NCBI GenBank assembly: GCA_021324935.1
Contig: JAJPIE010000062.1
Span: forward strand, 1-64,000
Source: Acidobacteriota bacterium
GTDB lineage: Bacteria; Acidobacteriota; Terriglobia; Acidiferrales; UBA7541
Direction of reading: 5' to 3'
Length of the DNA stretch: 64,000 nt
Below, piece after piece: positions 8,398 through 17,559 of the stretch. Position numbers and translations under genes: made by a program. Under the pieces are notes generated by a model that saw only the letters and a list, made by a program, of their open reading frames with translations, made no database searches and had not been told where the DNA came from. Positions within the stretch are counted from its first letter, which is position 1, and every line of letters begins with the position of its first letter.

Positions 8398-9705
8398 CTA
8401 TACACTAGCCCGTTGTCGCAGCCTCGTCCAGTGCAGCGCACACGGCCAAAGCTCCGGCAGCATCTGCGCCAGCACCAAGGCCATCGCCACGCAGGCGATC
8501 GCGCAAATCAAAAACACGTGACCCGGGTCGGGATGTCCCAGGCGCAGCATGGCGTATTGCACCACGGGTTGCAGCGCGATCCCGCCAAACGACAGAAAAT
8601 TCGCAGCTCCGATCACACGGCCTCTTACTTCCGGCCGCGGCCGGTTTTGAATTAGCGCGTTCACGGGCACCACAAAGAATCCCGCGCAAAGCCCGAGCAG
8701 AAACAGCAGCGCCATCACCGTCGGGTAGCTGAGTGCCGGCGCAAACAGCGCGCTATTTACCAAGACAATGCCGGTCAACCCTGGCAGGATCATCCCCATC
8801 TCTATCCTGCGTCCGGAGGCGTGCCCCGCCAGATAGCTTCCCCCGCCGATGCCCAGGCTCAGCGCCGCCATCAGGTAGCTGCTGTGTACTTCGTCGACCT
8901 GCAAGATATCCGTCGCGTAAAGCACGATGTTCAGCAGCAGAATCGCGCCGAGGAACCAGAAAAAGGTATTCGCAATCACCGCTACCCAAAGCACCGCGTC
9001 CTGCCGCATGCGCTGAATCTCTTCGAACACTTCCTTCGCCCAGTTCCAGGCAAAGCGCCGCCGGTGGTCCGCCGCAGGCACGCGCGTAATCCCGAAACTC
9101 GTCAACAATCCAATCACCGACAGGCTCACCAGAAAAATTCCGGACCACTCCTGCCTGCCATGAAACGCGTGGGCCAGAAAACCTCCCGCGAGCGTGCCGC
9201 CAATCGCCGCCAGCAGTGTCCATAACTCGATCACGCCGTTCCCCCAGCTCAATTTCGCCGTCGGCAGGAGTTCGGGAATCAGCCCGTATTTCGACGGCCC
9301 GAAGATCGCGCCCTGCGTGCACAGGAAAAACAGCGCCACCGCCGCCAGGTCCAGGCGGTTCACCCACAGCGCATACGTCGCGCAGCCCATCGTCAGCAGC
9401 TCCAGGAGCTTGGTGCACACGGTCACATTGCTCTTGCTGAAGCGGTCCGCGAAATAGCCGCCGGGAATGGAAAAAACAAGGAAGGGAATTGCAAAAACCA
9501 GGGGAACCACCAGCACAAACAGGAACTCCCGCTGCTCGTGCGAAACGCAGGACTCCAGCACCAGGTAGCTCACCAGCCACTTCAGCGCATTATCGCTGAA
9601 CGCCACCTGAAACTGCGTCGCAATCAGCGCCCGGAATCCCGCCGCGCCCGCGCGGGGATCCTGTCCGGCAAGCCCTGATTCCGTCGCGCTCTGCACCGAT
9701 TCCAT
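8398..9705 (-). CDS. MFS transporter, LplT-like
   Basis: A 435-residue major facilitator with about 11-12 membrane segments. The stretch GAIFGPSKYGLIPELLP resembles the signature of lysophospholipid transporter LplT and the transporter half of Aas-type fusions. IPGGYFADRFSKS is a typical loop 2-3 motif. It may flip lysophospholipids across the inner membrane, but no acyltransferase is fused or adjacent, so the substrate is uncertain. The CHAD gene follows 54 nt downstream on the same strand. Confidence 0.8.
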   Translation of the reverse strand: MESVQSATESGLAGQDPRAGAAGFRALIATQFQVAFSDNALKWLVSYLVLESCVSHEQREFLFVLVVPLVFAIPFLVFSIPGGYFADRFSKSNVTVCTKLLELLTMGCATYALWVNRLDLAAVALFFLCTQGAIFGPSKYGLIPELLPTAKLSWGNGVIELWTLLAAIGGTLAGGFLAHAFHGRQEWSGIFLVSLSVIGLLTSFGITRVPAADHRRRFAWNWAKEVFEEIQRMRQDAVLWVAVIANTFFWFLGAILLLNIVLYATDILQVDEVHSSYLMAALSLGIGGGSYLAGHASGRRIEMGMILPGLTGIVLVNSALFAPALSYPTVMALLFLLGLCAGFFVVPVNALIQNRPRPEVRGRVIGAANFLSFGGIALQPVVQYAMLRLGHPDPGHVFLICAIACVAMALVLAQMLPELWPCALHWTRLRQRASV

Positions 9706-9825
9706 CGCTGCGCGCAGTCTATCCTTTCAATTCGCCGCCAGCAAGCGCGCTCGCTGCAAATTCACGTAACTGCAACGAAACCGCGTATACTTCATCCAAT
9801 CTCTGTTGTTCAGGAGGTCGCTTTC

Positions 9826-10689
9826 ATGGCACCCAGACCGTCTCCAACTCCGGACACTCCCGAATCCATCCGCCAGGAATGGCAAGATGCCGCACCCTTC
9901 TGGAAGAAGTGGTATCCGCAGCTTGCGCATCAATCGCGCCACGCAACGCGAATCGTGGTCGAAGGCGCCGCGCTTTCGCCCGGACTGCATGTGTTGGATA
10001 TCGCCAGCGGCACCGGCGAACCTTCACTCACCGTCGCCGAAGCGGTTGGGCCGCACGGCCGCGTGGTTGCCTCCGACCTGGTTTCTGAGATGCTGAAATT
10101 TGCCGAGGAGAACGCGGCGTCGCGCGGCCTCCGCAACATGGAATTTCATCAGGCCAACGCGGAACGACTCCCGTTTCCCGATCGCCACTTCGACCGCGTG
10201 ACCTGCCGCTTCGGCATCATGTTCATTCCGGACATTCCGAAAGCGATGGGCGAATTCCTCCGGGTGCTCAAGCCCGGGGGCCGCGTCTCGTTTGTCACCT
10301 GGGGAACTCGCGAGGAAAATCCCCTGTTCGCCACCTTGATCCGGCCGTTTCTGAAATACGTGGATGTGCCCAAGCCCGATCCCGATGCGCCGCACGTTTT
10401 CCGCTTCTCCGACGAAAACAAACTCGCGGGCACGCTCTCTGCCGCCGGCTTTCAGGAGGTCCGTGCCGCCAAGCACAAAATCAACTGGCCCTGGCCCGGC
10501 TCCGCCGAGGAAGCCTGGCAAGGAGGCAGCGAAATCGCCGCGCCCTTCAAGAAAATCATGGCCGCTGTTCCGCCCGGCCAACGAGAAGAAGCCGTGCGCG
10601 AAGCCATCGAAGGCATACGCCAGTTCTCCGACGGCCAGTCGATCAACTTCCCCGCCACCATCGTCTCCGCCACCGCCGTCGCCCGCTAA
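9826..10689 (+). CDS. Class I SAM-dependent methyltransferase (UbiE-like)
   Basis: A 287-residue methyltransferase. Motif I VLDIASGTGEPS (about 52-63) binds S-adenosylmethionine, and motif II/III is seen in NAERLPFPDRHFDRV and LRVLKPGGRVSFV. Strong ribosome site caggaggt precedes the ATG. The fold resembles UbiE/COQ5 enzymes but the substrate cannot be told from sequence or neighbours. It is divergent from the MFS gene. Confidence 0.85.
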   Translation: MAPRPSPTPDTPESIRQEWQDAAPFWKKWYPQLAHQSRHATRIVVEGAALSPGLHVLDIASGTGEPSLTVAEAVGPHGRVVASDLVSEMLKFAEENAASRGLRNMEFHQANAERLPFPDRHFDRVTCRFGIMFIPDIPKAMGEFLRVLKPGGRVSFVTWGTREENPLFATLIRPFLKYVDVPKPDPDAPHVFRFSDENKLAGTLSAAGFQEVRAAKHKINWPWPGSAEEAWQGGSEIAAPFKKIMAAVPPGQREEAVREAIEGIRQFSDGQSINFPATIVSATAVAR

Positions 10690-10714
10690 AACTGCCGGTG
10701 CGTTTGGAAACTAG

Positions 10715-10733
10715 AGGCGGCTTTGCGCCGCCT
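10715..10733 (+). terminator. Possible hairpin after the methyltransferase
   Basis: A 7-bp perfect stem (AGGCGGC / GCCGCCT) with a 5-nt loop lies 26 nt after the methyltransferase stop. No T-run follows, so it may be a simple hairpin instead of a terminator. Confidence 0.35.
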
Positions 10734-10924
10734 ACTTCAGGTCGCGAAGCCCCGGCTCCGTCAGGTTTTTTCAAATCGCCATCCACCGCTCCACATTCAT
10801 GCCGCCCCCCAGTCCGGTTCCTCGGGGCTCCCCGGCGTTGTCTGGGGTGAATAATCTCCGTTGTTTCTTTGCTTTCCCCACCTTGTTCGTTCTGCCAGCC
10901 TCATGCTATTTTCATTGTAGTTCT

Positions 10925-11013
10925 CCCGGAGTGGCGGAACTGGCAGACGCAGCAGACTCAAAATCTGCCGGGGATCACTCCCCGTGTGGGTTCGACTCCC
11001 TCCTCCGGGACCA
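10925..11013 (+). tRNA. tRNA-Leu (anticodon CAA)
   Basis: Acceptor arms CCCGGAG and CTCCGGG pair over 7 bp, followed by discriminator A and an encoded CCA (11011-11013). The D-arm region is GTGGCGGAACTGGCAGACGC. The anticodon stem GCAGA / TCTGC encloses loop CTCAAAA, giving anticodon CAA (leucine, UUG codon). A long variable arm (GGGGATCACTCCCC) and T-arm with GGTTCGACTCC follow, as in class II tRNA-Leu. Confidence 0.95.
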
Positions 11014-11094
11014 TCCTTATCCTTGGCAACGCGGTACTTTCCTGCTCTTGACCTGCGCCTCTCTCTGCGAAACACTGAAGTTCGGACGGTCCCC

Positions 11095-11478
11095 ATGAGC
11101 GCACCTCCATTCGGCAACGATCCGGCGCACAACCGGCGCCGCAGCCAGCGCGTCCTCTTGCGCATGCCGATTCTCGTCATCGCCCGCGGACCCAACGGCC
11201 AGCACGTCTCCGAAAACGCCTTCACCTCTTCGGTCAACGCCCATGGCGCGCTGATCTATCTCGCCTTGAAAGTGGAAACCGGCCAGAAAATCATGATCAA
11301 AAACACGGAAACCGGGGAAGAGCAGTTCGTCCGCGTGGTGCGCACGAATCCCGCTCAGGAAGGCAAACTCGAAGTCGCCGTCGAATTCCTCCGCCCCGCT
11401 CCAAAATTCTGGCGCATCGCCTTTCCGCCCGACGATTGGGCCCCGCACGCCCCGGAAATCACCGCGGATACCTTCTGA
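11095..11478 (+). CDS. PilZ domain protein
   Basis: A 127-residue single-domain protein. RRRSQRVLLRMP matches the RxxxR segment of PilZ domains that contacts cyclic di-GMP, and SSVNAHGALI stands where the (D/N)xSxxG motif is expected, though its fit is imperfect. The frame is open further upstream but runs into the tRNA, so the ATG at 11095 is chosen. It may act as a c-di-GMP-responsive switch; binding is not certain. A second PilZ protein is at 35829. Confidence 0.75.
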   Translation: MSAPPFGNDPAHNRRRSQRVLLRMPILVIARGPNGQHVSENAFTSSVNAHGALIYLALKVETGQKIMIKNTETGEEQFVRVVRTNPAQEGKLEVAVEFLRPAPKFWRIAFPPDDWAPHAPEITADTF

Positions 11479-11659
11479 GTGGGCCAGGGGACACTCATCC
11501 GTAATCAGCTAACAGTCACAGTCAACAGCTAACAGCTAGCAGCCAGCCGGCGTTTCTTTCCCTCGATTGCTGATGAGTTCGCAACTGCTCGATGGAACCA
11601 TCGCCCCGCGTCTCCCGTGCCGCGCACACTCATTCGGATGACTGATCACCGATTGCTGA

Positions 11660-12739
11660 TTACTTGCCCGGCGCCGACAGCAACTCCACGAGCATCTTCA
11701 TAAACCGCGCGTTGTCCAAATCTTCCTGCACGTTCACCAGTTGCTCGCCCAGGCCCGGATGCTCATCTTCGGTCCACACCAGCGTGTTGCCGTAGCCCGC
11801 TGTGTGCGAAATGTCCATGTCCATGTACACCTTCTCCTGCTTGGTGATCAAGCTCGGATCCAGCCAAGCCAGCGCCGCCAGTTCGTCCCACAAAAACTCC
11901 TCGCCCGAATATTTCCCGATGTAGTCCGCCGATGGCGTCCCGGCTTTCGCGATCTGGGCGATCACGGCCTTGGTCATATGCGTTTTCACGGAAATGTCCA
12001 CCGTTGTCACCGTGATTTTCCTCCACGGCGCGCGCAGAACGATGTGCACGGCCTCCGGATCGAACCAGAAATTGAACTCGCGCCGGTTCTCCGTCTTCCA
12101 TGCCATCGGCATGTTTTCCGGCCCGATGCTGCCTCCCATCACCACAAGCTCTTGCGCAAGTTCCGCCACTTGGGGATCCAGGCGCAGCGCCAGCGCGATG
12201 TTGGTCAGCGGCCCGCCGGCATAAATTGTCACCTCGTGCGGATATTGGTGCACGGTGCGAATGATGAAGTGTGCCGCATCTTCGTCCTGCGCCTTGATGG
12301 TCGGGCTGCCCTCCGGAAGCGGCGGAATCTCATACGGCTCGTGCGGAATCCGTGCGTTCGCTCCTTGCCCGTATTGCTTCCATGTGCCCTGATAGCGCAC
12401 CACGCCGTAAAGCTTTTCCCACCGCGCGATCTCTTCCTTAGTGTTGATCAGCGGAAAAATCGCGCCGGGATACACCTTGATGTCCCTATGGTGCGTCAGC
12501 TCCAGCATGCGAAGCGTATGTGCCACCTCTTCGTCGCGCCACATGTCGCCGCTCACCACCGTAATCCCCAGCACCTCTGCCTGCGGAGCGTTCAACAGCG
12601 CAAGCATCGATTGCTGATCGGTAGTGGCCGGGCCGCGCGCATCCTGGTCAATAATGATTTTGCGTCTGGTCTGCCCGTGAACGGCGGCAGCCCCTGCAAA
12701 TAGCAAAAAACAAACCATGATAACGGCGCGACGATACAT
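11660..12739 (-). CDS. Secreted inosine-uridine nucleoside hydrolase family protein
   Basis: A 359-residue product with a signal peptide (MYRRAVIMVCFLLFAGAAAVHG). The ATG at 12739 follows a strong AGGGGGA site. IIIDQDARGPATTDQ (about 27-41) is a variant of the N-terminal Asp cluster (DxDxGxDDA) that binds calcium in nucleoside hydrolases, with an enlarged spacing. IYAGGPLTNIALALR and VVMGGSIG are typical of the family. It would cleave nucleosides or analogous ribosides outside the cytoplasm; the substrate is unclear. It is divergent from the GH2 gene, as in a scavenging locus. Confidence 0.82.
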   Translation of the reverse strand: MYRRAVIMVCFLLFAGAAAVHGQTRRKIIIDQDARGPATTDQQSMLALLNAPQAEVLGITVVSGDMWRDEEVAHTLRMLELTHHRDIKVYPGAIFPLINTKEEIARWEKLYGVVRYQGTWKQYGQGANARIPHEPYEIPPLPEGSPTIKAQDEDAAHFIIRTVHQYPHEVTIYAGGPLTNIALALRLDPQVAELAQELVVMGGSIGPENMPMAWKTENRREFNFWFDPEAVHIVLRAPWRKITVTTVDISVKTHMTKAVIAQIAKAGTPSADYIGKYSGEEFLWDELAALAWLDPSLITKQEKVYMDMDISHTAGYGNTLVWTEDEHPGLGEQLVNVQEDLDNARFMKMLVELLSAPGK

Positions 12740-12985
12740 TCTGGTCCCCCTGAACCCGGCCTGGTCCGGATGAATTCCCCTGGCGCAAAGAATCGTTTGC
12801 ACTTCGAACGGAAATAAACGGCACCAGCCTAGCCGCTTGCGGCTGCGGACTCAAGATTGATCCTCGCGCCACGTAAACGTTTCCCACACGCCGGCCGAGA
12901 TTTCCTCTTGTATTGAATCGGTTTAATGTATGCTAGGGGCTGCCGGCGCATCGCCCGGTCATCTCTTCGGATCTCGAGGCTCCGC

Positions 12986-15652
12986 ATGTCCCAGATTCGC
13001 TCCGCGATTCTTCTGTTTGCCGCACTTCTTTCCGTTCTTTTTCTTGCCAATATCCTCAGCGGGCAGGAAGTCCCCAGCGACCGCATTCCTCTCACCTGCG
13101 GCTGGCGCATGGAGTCGTCGGCCAAAATCACCGCGTCGCCCGAAGCGCTCTCCACCGCCGGGTTTGATGATTCCAAATGGCACACTGCCGTCGTCCCCGG
13201 AACCATCATCGGCACTTTGGTTACGGACAAATCTCTTCCTGATCCGAACTATGGGCAAAATCTGAAGTCCTATCCCGGCGCCTTCAATGACAATAAACAT
13301 CTCAATGCGGATCTCGACATGCCCGCGGACAGCCCGTTCCGTCACTCCTACTGGTTTCGCGTTGAGTTTGCCGAGCCCAAAGAGTTCGCGAATCGCCGCG
13401 TCTGGCTCCATTTTCTCGGCATCAACTACCGCGCCAACGTCTGGTTCAACGGCAAGCAGCTTGCCAATCGCGACGAAGTCGCGGGGGCCTATCGCGCTTA
13501 CGAATTTTCCCTTGCCGACCACCTGAATAAAAAAGGGAAGAACGCCCTCGCCGTCGAAATTTTTGCGCCCGAGAAAAACGATCTCGGCTTGACGTGGGTG
13601 GACTGGAATCCCACCCCTCCCGACAAGGATGCCGGCATGTGGCGCGAAGTCTTCCTTACCTCCAGCGGCGAAGTTACACTTCGCCATCCCTTTGTCGCTT
13701 CCAAGCTACGTTCCGATTACAGCGCCGCCGATTTGAGCCTGAGCGCGGAGTTGCACAACGTCGCCGACCACCCCGTGAGCGCCGAGCTCGTGGCGGAAAT
13801 TGGCACCATCCATCTCACGCAGCCAGTTCAACTCGCCGCCAACGAAACGAAAATTGTCCGCTTCGACGCTGACAAATTCAACGCGCTGAAACTCAACCTC
13901 CCGCACCTCTGGTGGCCTTACCAGATGGGAGAACCGTACTTGTACGCGGCAAAATTCCATGTTGAAGCAAATGGGAAGGATTCAGATTCTGCCGTCGTCA
14001 AATTCGGCATCCGCGAAGTCAGTTCCGAACTCACCGAATCCGGCGGGCGCCTGTTCAAGGTGAACGGCAAGCGCGTGCTTATCCGCGGCGCTGCGTGGGC
14101 TCCCGACATGCTCCTCCGCTGGGACTCCCGCAAGCTCGATGCCGATCTCGCCTATGTGCGAGATATGGGCCTCAACACCATCCGCCTGGAAGGCAAAACT
14201 GACCGCGATGAATTTTTTGACAAGACCGACAAGCTCGGCATCCTCGTCATGCCCGGCTGGATCTGTTGCGACATGTGGGAACACTGGAAAATCTGGACTC
14301 CCGAAACCCAGAAAATTGCCGCCGCTTCGCTTGTCGATCAGATCTCCCGCCTGCGCAATCATCCCAGCGTTTTCGTCTGGCTCTATGGCAGCGACAATCC
14401 TCCGCCGCCCAAAATCGAGAACATGTACCTGGATATCCTGAAAAATCTTGAGTGGCCGAATCCCACCGTCTCTTCCGCCTCCGAGCAATCCACCAAGGTC
14501 ACCGGCAAATCCGGAGTGAAAATGACCGGGCCTTACGAATATGTCCCACCGGTCTACTGGTTCACCGATAAAAAGGCCGGAGGCGCATGGGGCTACAACA
14601 CGGAAACCAGCCCCGGCCCCGCCATTCCGCCGAAAGAGAGCCTGGGAAAATTCATTCCCAAGGATCACCTGTGGCCCATCGACGATTACTGGAACTTCCA
14701 CGCCGGTGGCGAGCGCTTCACCACCATCGATGTCTTCCGTGAAGCGCTCGAAAAGCGTTACGGCGCGCCCGCTTCGCTCGATGATTTCGAGCGCAAAGCC
14801 CAGGCCATGACCTACGACAATCAGCGCGGCATGTACGAAGCCTACGGCCGCAATAAATATCTCTCCACCGGCGTCATTCAGTGGATGCTCAACAACGCCT
14901 GGCCCTCGCTCATCTGGCATCTTTACGACTACTATCTGGTTCCGGCCGGCGGCTACTTCGGCACCAAAAAGGCCCAGGAGATCGTTCACGTCCAATACGA
15001 TTGGGACACCGATTCGGTATCCGTCGTCAACGGCAAGTATGAGGATCTGAAAGGCTACAAGGTTTCCGCAAAGCTCTACAACATCGACGCCAAGGAAGCC
15101 GGCTCGCAGGAAAAAATAATCGATCTCGCCGCCGATGCCGCCACCAAGGCCTTCGATTTGCCGAAGCCGGCGAACCTGTCCACGACTTACTTCCTAAAGC
15201 TTTGGCTTCACGATCCTTCCGGCGCGCTCGTCAGCGACAATTTTTATTGGTTGTCCACCAAGCCCGACACCATGGACTGGAAGCACAAAAAAGACACCGT
15301 GTACACGCCGCAGAAGGATTTCGCCGACCTCACCGGCCTGAATTCCTTGCCCCAAATCAAACTTGAAGCCCATGCCAGCTCCATGAGCGATTCCATTCAA
15401 GGAATGATTCATGTGCGGCTGAAAAATCCCGCCGGCAGTGTCGCGTTCATGGTTCATCTACGCGCCACGAAAGACACCAACGGCGACGATCTCGTTCCCA
15501 TCTTCTGGGACGACAACTATTTCTCGCTGCTTCCCGGCGAAGAAAAAACGCTTTCCGCTTCCTTTGCCACAAGTGACCTTTCCGGCGGCGAACTGGCTCT
15601 GACCATCGACGGCTACAACATTGCCCCAATCCAGGTCGCAATCGCGCATTAA
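12986..15652 (+). CDS. Secreted GH2 exo-beta-D-glucosaminidase-like enzyme
   Basis: An 888-residue glycoside hydrolase family 2 protein with a signal peptide (start ATG 12986; an in-frame start at 12926 would add 20 charged residues). Order: sugar-binding domain (about 30-200), immunoglobulin-like domain (about 210-340), TIM barrel (about 345-650), and C-terminal beta domains. WLYGSDNPPPP places an aspartate at about 470, and NTETSPGP a glutamate at about 540. These match the Asp acid/base and Glu nucleophile that set exo-beta-D-glucosaminidases (CsxA type, chitosan oligosaccharides) apart from other GH2 enzymes. Substrate assignment rests on these motifs. Confidence 0.85.
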   Translation: MSQIRSAILLFAALLSVLFLANILSGQEVPSDRIPLTCGWRMESSAKITASPEALSTAGFDDSKWHTAVVPGTIIGTLVTDKSLPDPNYGQNLKSYPGAFNDNKHLNADLDMPADSPFRHSYWFRVEFAEPKEFANRRVWLHFLGINYRANVWFNGKQLANRDEVAGAYRAYEFSLADHLNKKGKNALAVEIFAPEKNDLGLTWVDWNPTPPDKDAGMWREVFLTSSGEVTLRHPFVASKLRSDYSAADLSLSAELHNVADHPVSAELVAEIGTIHLTQPVQLAANETKIVRFDADKFNALKLNLPHLWWPYQMGEPYLYAAKFHVEANGKDSDSAVVKFGIREVSSELTESGGRLFKVNGKRVLIRGAAWAPDMLLRWDSRKLDADLAYVRDMGLNTIRLEGKTDRDEFFDKTDKLGILVMPGWICCDMWEHWKIWTPETQKIAAASLVDQISRLRNHPSVFVWLYGSDNPPPPKIENMYLDILKNLEWPNPTVSSASEQSTKVTGKSGVKMTGPYEYVPPVYWFTDKKAGGAWGYNTETSPGPAIPPKESLGKFIPKDHLWPIDDYWNFHAGGERFTTIDVFREALEKRYGAPASLDDFERKAQAMTYDNQRGMYEAYGRNKYLSTGVIQWMLNNAWPSLIWHLYDYYLVPAGGYFGTKKAQEIVHVQYDWDTDSVSVVNGKYEDLKGYKVSAKLYNIDAKEAGSQEKIIDLAADAATKAFDLPKPANLSTTYFLKLWLHDPSGALVSDNFYWLSTKPDTMDWKHKKDTVYTPQKDFADLTGLNSLPQIKLEAHASSMSDSIQGMIHVRLKNPAGSVAFMVHLRATKDTNGDDLVPIFWDDNYFSLLPGEEKTLSASFATSDLSGGELALTIDGYNIAPIQVAIAH

Positions 15653-15773
15653 TCCGCGGCCGGGCCTGCATCGAGTTCACCCTGAGCTTCCAAGGGTACG
15701 AAATCCGAGAGCCCGCCTTCCGGGCTCAGATATTGCACCCCGGAGACAATTGCACGGCGGGCCGCTCTTTATG

Positions 15774-15797
15774 TGGCACAAGCCTTCCTGCCTGTGC
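15774..15797 (+). repeat. 24-bp dispersed repeat, copy 2
   Basis: Begins TGGCACAAGC and ends TTCCTGCCTGTGC. It lies between the GH2 gene and the beta-lactamase-fold gene, and matches copies at 6702 and 17398. Confidence 0.55.
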
Positions 15798-15853
15798 GGC
15801 CACGAGAACTTGGCACCATCTCTGCCTTACGACTCTGCCGTTATAATGCTGCC

Positions 15854-16783
15854 ATGCTTAAACCCTTGTTGCTAACCGCCGGATTGCTTTTTCTCTGTTT
15901 TCCTTCCGTCCGCGCACAAAGTCCCAGATTCAATGCCGCCGCCAGGCAAACCGAAAAGCTCATCGCAGACTCCGGCGCCGACGTTGGCATTGCCCTGCAC
16001 TCGCTCGATGGCCGCACGGAATGGTTTTTTCACGCCGACGAACCCTTCCACGCCGCCAGCACCATGAAGCTCCCGGTCATGATCGAGCTTTTTCATCAGG
16101 TGAAAGAAGGGAAGTTGCGCCTTGAGGATCCGCTCGTCATCCGCAATGAATTCCATTCCATCGCCGATGGCTCCGTCTTCAAACTCGATCCTGCCGTCGA
16201 TTCGGAAACCGATCTCTACCAAGCCGAGGGCCAAACGCGCACCTTGCTCCAGCTTTGCGAACGGATGATCACCGTAAGCAGCAATCTCGCCACGAATCTC
16301 CTGATCGAAAAGCTGGGAGTGGAAAACATTCGCGCCACGGTTCACTCTTACGGCGCTAATGGCATGAACGTCCTGCGCGGCGTGGAAGACGACAAAGCGT
16401 TTGACAAGGGAATGAACAACACCACCACCGCGCGCGGCCTGGAAGTCTTGCTCGCCGCAATCGCTGAAGGCAAAATGGTCGACACAGCCTCTTCGCGCCG
16501 GATGGTCGAAATTCTCGAGCAGCAAAAATTCAACGAAGGCATTCCCGCGGGTTTGCCGCCGGGCACTCGCGTGGCCCACAAGACCGGCGAGATCACCAAA
16601 ATCCATCACGACGCGGCGATCGTTTACGCGAAACGCCCCTATGTGCTGGTGGTTTTGGTGCGAGGGATTCAAGACGAAAAAGTCAGCGCAAAGCTCATCG
16701 CCGATATTTCTGCGACCCTCTATCCGGTCGCCGAATCGCTCCCCGAAGGCACAAAATCCGTGGCGGAAGGAAATTTACCCTAG
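15854..16783 (+). CDS. Class A beta-lactamase-fold serine hydrolase
   Basis: A 309-residue protein with signal peptide (MLKPLLLTAGLLFLCFPSVRA). The catalytic STMK is at 69-72, SSN at 142-144, and KTG at 243-245, the three boxes of the penicillin-recognising fold. The omega-loop ExxLN segment with the deacylating glutamate is not visible: the corresponding stretch reads AFDKGMNNTT. It may therefore be a D,D-peptidase-like or other serine hydrolase instead of an effective beta-lactamase. No regulator of the AmpR or BlaR type is nearby. Confidence 0.8.
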   Translation: MLKPLLLTAGLLFLCFPSVRAQSPRFNAAARQTEKLIADSGADVGIALHSLDGRTEWFFHADEPFHAASTMKLPVMIELFHQVKEGKLRLEDPLVIRNEFHSIADGSVFKLDPAVDSETDLYQAEGQTRTLLQLCERMITVSSNLATNLLIEKLGVENIRATVHSYGANGMNVLRGVEDDKAFDKGMNNTTTARGLEVLLAAIAEGKMVDTASSRRMVEILEQQKFNEGIPAGLPPGTRVAHKTGEITKIHHDAAIVYAKRPYVLVVLVRGIQDEKVSAKLIADISATLYPVAESLPEGTKSVAEGNLP

Positions 16784-16919
16784 CTTCTATCTCTTTTAGC
16801 GTCAATGAATTGCGGCCAAAAAGCGCCGGCGGGTTACTTTTTCGCTACGCTTGCCCCCCTTTTCCCTCTTGCCGCTTCTACTGTTAGCGACTAAGCTACC
16901 ATTGCGATTGGGGGAAACC

Positions 16920-17348
16920 GTGCCTAAAGAGAAACCGCAAGTGAATATCGGCGAAGTCATCAAAACTTACCGCAGCCAGCGCGGATTGTCGCAGGGCGAC
17001 ATCGAACGCCGCACCGGCCTGCTCCGCTGCTATCTTTCCCGCGTGGAAAACGGCCACACCGTTCCCTCGCTTGAAACCCTCGCGAAGATTGCCGAGGCCA
17101 TGGAGATTTCGCTGGCCGACTTTTTCCCCGGCACCGAAACGCCGCGCGACAAAGAGACCCAGAAAATGCTCGGCGAACTTAGCCAGGACGAAATCCGCTT
17201 CCTTGCCGAGATCAAAAAATACAGCACCACGCTCTCGGAAGGCGACAAACGCCTCGTGCTGGCGATGATCCGCAAGATGGCCACGCTGCTGCCCACGCAG
17301 GCCGCCGCGCAAGCCAAAAAGCCGGTCCTCCGCCGCCCGTCGCTCTAA
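16920..17348 (+). CDS. XRE-family transcriptional regulator
   Basis: A 142-residue cytoplasmic protein with an N-terminal helix-turn-helix of the Cro/CI type: IGEVIKTYRSQRGLSQGDIERRTG, then YLSRVENGHTVPSLETLAKIAEAMEI. The C-terminal half (about 75-142) is helical with no known ligand domain. The GTG start at 16920 was chosen because GGGGAAA lies just upstream. It stands alone with a strong terminator after it. Targets are unknown. Confidence 0.85.
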   Translation: MPKEKPQVNIGEVIKTYRSQRGLSQGDIERRTGLLRCYLSRVENGHTVPSLETLAKIAEAMEISLADFFPGTETPRDKETQKMLGELSQDEIRFLAEIKKYSTTLSEGDKRLVLAMIRKMATLLPTQAAAQAKKPVLRRPSL

Positions 17349-17370
17349 TTTTCGTGTTTTACTTTGTCGG

Positions 17371-17394
17371 GGCCGGGCTTGCCCGGCCTTTTTT
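17371..17394 (+). terminator. Rho-independent terminator after the XRE gene
   Basis: GGCCGGGC and GCCCGGCC form a GC-rich stem around a TT centre (the apex would open to a larger loop), directly followed by six T. It lies 22 nt past the stop codon. Confidence 0.85.
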
Positions 17395-17397
17395 CTG

Positions 17398-17421
17398 TGG
17401 CAAAGGCTCTCCTGCCTGAGC
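17398..17421 (+). repeat. 24-bp dispersed repeat, copy 3
   Basis: Starts TGGCAAAGGC and ends CTCCTGCCTGAGC. It begins 3 nt after the XRE terminator T-run and matches copies at 6702 and 15774. Confidence 0.55.
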
Positions 17422-17511
17422 GGATCTCAACCCACCGCGGATTCGCCTTTCGTTTCCCAACGCTCCCCTAACTCCAAGCGCCTCTGCTAATCCTGTGGTG
17501 AACTTCGCCTC

Positions 17512-17550
17512 TTCTCTGTGAAACTCTGCGCTCTCCGCGTCTCTGCGTTT
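17512..17550 (+). repeat. Low-complexity CTCTGCG-type intergenic repeat
   Basis: Contains CTCTGCGCTCTCCGCGTCTCTGCG-like text with the heptamer CTCTGCG repeated. A related, inverted copy occurs at about 60871-60913. Such sequences are dispersed in several soil-bacterial genomes (established observation); here I only see two. Confidence 0.4.
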
Positions 17551-17559
17551 GGTTCCGCT

